Shown here in pieces: positions 61,222-64,000 of a DNA stretch of 64,000 nt (its first letter is position 1; each line of letters begins with the position of its first letter). Origin of the DNA: Teichococcus vastitatis. Lineage in GTDB: Bacteria; Pseudomonadota; Alphaproteobacteria; Acetobacterales; Acetobacteraceae. The position numbers were made by a program, and so were the translations under genes. A model generated the notes under the pieces. That model worked only from the letters and a program-made list of their open reading frames with translations, made no database searches and had not been told where the DNA came from. The DNA lies in contig NZ_QXGS01000015.1 of assembly GCF_003604215.1 (NCBI RefSeq), positions 1-64,000 of the forward strand, given 5' to 3'.

Positions 61222-62409
61222 TTGCCGCATGATCCGTTGGCACAACCTGCCATCAAAACGCCGGAGCTCAAGACTTCGGTAGCGTCTTTGCGTATCCGTG
61301 TGGTCGATCCCTCACTCTTTACCGTGCCCTACTGCGAAGCGCTCGTCAACGCGCTGCAACGAACAGGCGCCGATGTGACGCTGGTGGGGCGGCCACTCCG
61401 CAGCGGTGAAACCTCGCCTCGTGTCCCGTTCGAGCCACGCTTCTACAAGCGTTCCGATATGCTTCCCCGCCGGATTGGTAAGGCAGGCGCCGCATTGAAG
61501 GCCCTGGAGCATTGCGCCGATGTTGTCGGCTTTGCTCTGGCCGCGCGGCCGGTGGCAACAGTTGCACATTTTCAGTGGCTGCCCTTTCCACTCGTCGACT
61601 ATGCCGGGCTGTGGCTCTGCCGACGCAAGGGGCCGGTCGTGGTGACCGTTCATGACACAACTCCCTTCAACGGCACGCCGACCTCGATGCTGCAGCTACG
61701 CGGCTTCAGCGCTGCGCTCAGTCTTGCAGACCGTCTCATCGTTCATACACGGACGGGAGTTGAGCAACTCGTCGCGAATGGGCTCGACCGCGCCAAGATC
61801 CGTTGCATCCCCCACGGGCCTCTCGGTGGGTTCGACAACATTCCGCCGCCGCCCAAGACCGGGCCGATGACCCTCGTGACCTTTGGCAAGATGCGACACT
61901 ACAAAGGAATCGATGTGCTGATCGAGGCGCTGGCGGCGCTCAGCCCGGAGGATCGCCAAGCCTTGCAGGTCATCGTCGCCGGCGAGCCGTTGATGGACCT
62001 CGCGCCGCTCAAGGAACGGATCGCGGCATCCGGGCTTGAGGGCACGATCGAGTTGCGCCCCGGATTTCTCGATGAAGAGGCGATGCGCGACCTTTTCACC
62101 CAAGCCGAGGGTTTCATCTTTCCTTACCGTGAGATCGAGGCGAGCGGCGTTCTCTTTCTTGTGCAAGGGCTCAAACGCTGGATCATCGCCTCGCGCCTTG
62201 GTGCTTTTGCCGAAACGATCGCTGACGGTGAGTCGGGCCGGCTTGTGCCGGCAGAGGACGTTCCGGCGCTGACCCGGGCCTTGCAAGAATGTGCGCGGCT
62301 GCGGCCCCAGCCATCAAACGCTGTCTCGGTGATGAGCTGGGATGACATCGCGCAGGCAACACTCGCCACTTACGACGAGGCATTCTTGCATTGGCAGGGA
62401 AGGCATTAA
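61222..62409 (+). CDS. GT4-type glycosyltransferase with unlike codon use
   Basis: This 395-residue GT-B enzyme has HFQWLPFPLVDYAGLWLC in the N-domain. The donor domain has TLVTFGKMRHYKGIDVLIEA and the acidic donor motif FIFPYREIEASGVLFLVQGL. The frame opens at TTG 61222; another TTG at 61237 is possible. Codon use is visibly less GC-biased than in most of the window, and decayed DNA lies on both sides. It was probably acquired by transfer. The partner glycan is unknown. Confidence 0.78.
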   Translation: MPHDPLAQPAIKTPELKTSVASLRIRVVDPSLFTVPYCEALVNALQRTGADVTLVGRPLRSGETSPRVPFEPRFYKRSDMLPRRIGKAGAALKALEHCADVVGFALAARPVATVAHFQWLPFPLVDYAGLWLCRRKGPVVVTVHDTTPFNGTPTSMLQLRGFSAALSLADRLIVHTRTGVEQLVANGLDRAKIRCIPHGPLGGFDNIPPPPKTGPMTLVTFGKMRHYKGIDVLIEALAALSPEDRQALQVIVAGEPLMDLAPLKERIAASGLEGTIELRPGFLDEEAMRDLFTQAEGFIFPYREIEASGVLFLVQGLKRWIIASRLGAFAETIADGESGRLVPAEDVPALTRALQECARLRPQPSNAVSVMSWDDIAQATLATYDEAFLHWQGRH

Positions 62410-62638
62410 GGACGCGGATTGGATTTTGCGTCGATCTCCTCCTGCGAGCCCCTGGCGGTTGGTAAGCTCTATGCGCGGGGAATGATTGATGATCACGCTT
62501 TGTGATTCGCTGGCTCTGGCACGCAGTCCGGAGATCGGTGGATAACGCAACGCCGGATTGGCCAAGGCGTCTTCAGGTTTACCTCCTGTGCGTGACAGGC
62601 GCTCGTTCCTGGATGATCCGGACAGCTTGATGGACCGG

Positions 62639-62668
62639 GATCCCATCGCAGCGGCGTCCGATGGGATC
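62639..62668. repeat. 10-bp inverted repeat in decayed DNA
   Basis: GATCCCATCG (62639-62648) and CGATGGGATC (62659-62668) form a perfect dyad with a 10-base loop. There is no T-run. It could be a remnant of an element end or an operator. Confidence 0.45.
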
Positions 62669-62692
62669 CATATCGCAGCACCGACCTTGGCA

Positions 62693-62778
62693 AGTTGTTT
62701 GCCGGGAAGGTGAGTTCGGCCGCCTGACCGAGGATGCGGCGGGATCAGCATATCGCCTGGGCGTATGTTCCTGCCGCC
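62693..62778 (+). repeat. right copy of the ~80-bp inverted repeat pair
   Basis: This segment matches the reverse complement of 348-427, with the same sharp loss of similarity after CCTGCCGCC. Being inverted and about 62 kb apart, the two copies could recombine to flip the intervening DNA. Confidence 0.6.
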
Positions 62779-63166
62779 AGATCCCGCTGGCTCTGGCCAG
62801 ATCCGGGTTACAGAGACGCGTCGTTCCAACCACCGGCCAACCAACTTGCCAATGCCTGCGGCTGGTGGCGCGCGGCGCCGCGCAGGTGGGTCGATATGGA
62901 AATCCTCAGTTTCGCAACAGAGCCCTTCGGGCGTGATGCAGGCCCAGCTTTCGGGATGCGGCGAAGCCATGCGATCACGATGCTCCGGCACCGTTTTGGC
63001 TGCCATCCCCCGCGACGGAGCCGGCACGGAGGATGGAGCCGTGGTGAAAGCAATCGGCAGGCCTGTTTTCCCCTCTTGCGGGATCGGAACTCCCCCGGCG
63101 GGGCTTAGAGGCACCCGCGCCAGTGCCTGGAACAACAGGCAGGAAGCTTGTTCCGCGGGGCGCCAT

Positions 63167-64000
63167 TCAGCGCCGGATCTGCGCCGAGCCGTTGGGCGCT
63201 GGGCAGAAGGCCTGCTTGAAGGTGTTGCCGGCATCCGGCCAGCGGCCGCCCGACAGCTTGCCCTCGTAATCCGCGTCGGAATTCCAGTAAGTGGTGTAGG
63301 CGACGTTGGGATGCTGCGCGATCCATTCCTGCACCAGCTTGATGAACGGGCCAGCATTGTTGCCGTTCACGCCCCATTCGGAATAGGCGGTGGGCTTGCC
63401 CTTCTGCTTCGCCAGATCCTCGAGCCACCTCAGCCCGACGCGGTGATCCCGGATGTCCTTGAAGGCCCGCACCGGGTCGTGCGATTGCCATTCCTTTTTC
63501 CAGTAGAAGTCCATCCCCAGCGTGTCGACATACTCGTCGCCCGGATAGGCCTTCATGACATCCATCTTCTGCCCGAAATTGACGTTCCACTCGAAGCGGA
63601 ACTTGTCGGACACGGAGCGGAAGGCATTGACGACATTGCGGTAGGTGGCAATGAAATCTTCTTCCTTGCCGCGGGCGGACCAGGCGAACCAAGTGCCGTT
63701 GAACTCCCATCCCAGGCGGATGGGAATGGTGCCGTTCGGAAAAGGCTTGGCTTGGGCCAGCAGCTTCGCCGCGCTGAGATAGTAGCGATTATACTTGCCG
63801 CTTCCCGCATCCTTCAGAGTGGCGCCGCGCGGGATCATGGCGAAGGACCACAGGACCGGCTTATCGAGCTCCTTGAACTGGTCCATGAACCAGCTCGGCC
63901 AGCCAATGCCTTCCCAGCTCGCATGGTCCAGGAAGATGTGCACGAAATCGACCTTGCAGCCCAGCCAGTCCTCAAATTCCAGGAGCAGCTTCGGATTGTT
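63167..64000 (-). CDS. GH26-like glycoside hydrolase, 5' end cut by the window end
   Basis: An open frame runs from the window end to a stop at 63167 and gives 277 residues without a start. IPIRLGWEFNGTWFAWSA looks like the acid/base region of GH26 enzymes (Glu of WEFNG). KPTAYSEWGVNGNN supplies a likely nucleophile Glu. Family members cleave beta-mannan, beta-1,3-xylan or mixed-link glucan and are often encoded with exopolysaccharide genes. The start, any signal peptide and the first strands lie beyond 64000. Confidence 0.72.
   Translation of the reverse strand, partial: NNPKLLLEFEDWLGCKVDFVHIFLDHASWEGIGWPSWFMDQFKELDKPVLWSFAMIPRGATLKDAGSGKYNRYYLSAAKLLAQAKPFPNGTIPIRLGWEFNGTWFAWSARGKEEDFIATYRNVVNAFRSVSDKFRFEWNVNFGQKMDVMKAYPGDEYVDTLGMDFYWKKEWQSHDPVRAFKDIRDHRVGLRWLEDLAKQKGKPTAYSEWGVNGNNAGPFIKLVQEWIAQHPNVAYTTYWNSDADYEGKLSGGRWPDAGNTFKQAFCPAPNGSAQIRR

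Larger units (their letters stand above)
62410..63166. other. gene-poor region with the right-hand repeat copy
   Basis: These 757 bases lie between the transferred glycosyltransferase and the GH26-like gene. They contain an inverted repeat (62639-62668) and the right copy of the long repeat (62693-62778). Open frames on both strands resemble nothing known and lack good starts. The region looks like decayed mobile or transferred DNA. Confidence 0.5.

Overview
The window is GC-rich DNA with alphaproteobacterial gene families and frequent 4-base start/stop overlaps. It most resembles a Roseomonas-type member of the Acetobacteraceae, an inference from protein families and composition only. Two features suggest it lies on a large plasmid or chromid. 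One is a RepA_C-type initiator gene behind an iteron array (30458-31661). The other is a ParA plus small ribbon-helix-helix-like partition pair set among palindromes (51922-53092). No rRNA, tRNA, CRISPR array or intact insertion sequence was seen.

Left part (1-22400). After the tail of a gene cut by the window edge come a dienelactone hydrolase and a small hypothetical ORF, then a large glycan locus (2403-15745). Its minus-strand arm encodes myo-inositol-1-phosphate synthase, a histidine phosphatase, a methyltransferase and a glycosidase whose TIM-barrel order looks circularly permuted. Its plus-strand arm is a seven-gene chain in which every start overlaps the previous stop: two sugar-nucleotide epimerases, four glycosyltransferases (three of them tandem CgeB-like paralogues) and a UDP-glucuronate decarboxylase-like enzyme. 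Next is a sulfonate/organosulfur-type operon (acyl-CoA dehydrogenase-like flavoprotein, TctC-type binding protein, LLM monooxygenase). It is followed by an OhrR-like regulator divergent from a small secreted protein, a UDP-glucuronate 4-epimerase and a decayed ctrA pseudogene.

Central part (22850-41400). This is an exopolysaccharide region: initiating sugar transferase, two GT2 glycosyltransferases, a CDP-glucose-type sugar module (rfbF, epimerase, RmlC-like, SAF-domain oxidoreductase), an outer-membrane beta-barrel, a Wza-like lipoprotein, a Wzc-like tyrosine kinase, a Wzy/ligase-like protein, a GT4 enzyme and a Wzx-like flippase. The repA gene and its iterons sit in the middle of it. An aldo/keto-reductase/GMC-oxidoreductase fusion remnant marks a deletion inside the cluster.

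Right part (41521-64000). An ECF sigma factor, a membrane protein and a Metal_resist-type periplasmic protein lead into an outer-membrane factor, an adaptor and two RND pumps (MdtABC-like). After the partition module come an iron-binding protein and its permease with no ATPase, an orphan CheZ-like protein with a duplicated CheY-binding-type tail, and a LysR regulator divergent from a ring-cleaving dioxygenase/esterase/pirin set (quinone-detoxification-like). The end holds decayed DNA, a glycosyltransferase with different codon use and a GH26-like hydrolase cut by the window end. Two ~80-bp inverted repeats near the two ends of the window (348-427 and 62693-62778) suggest past recombination or mobile-element activity.
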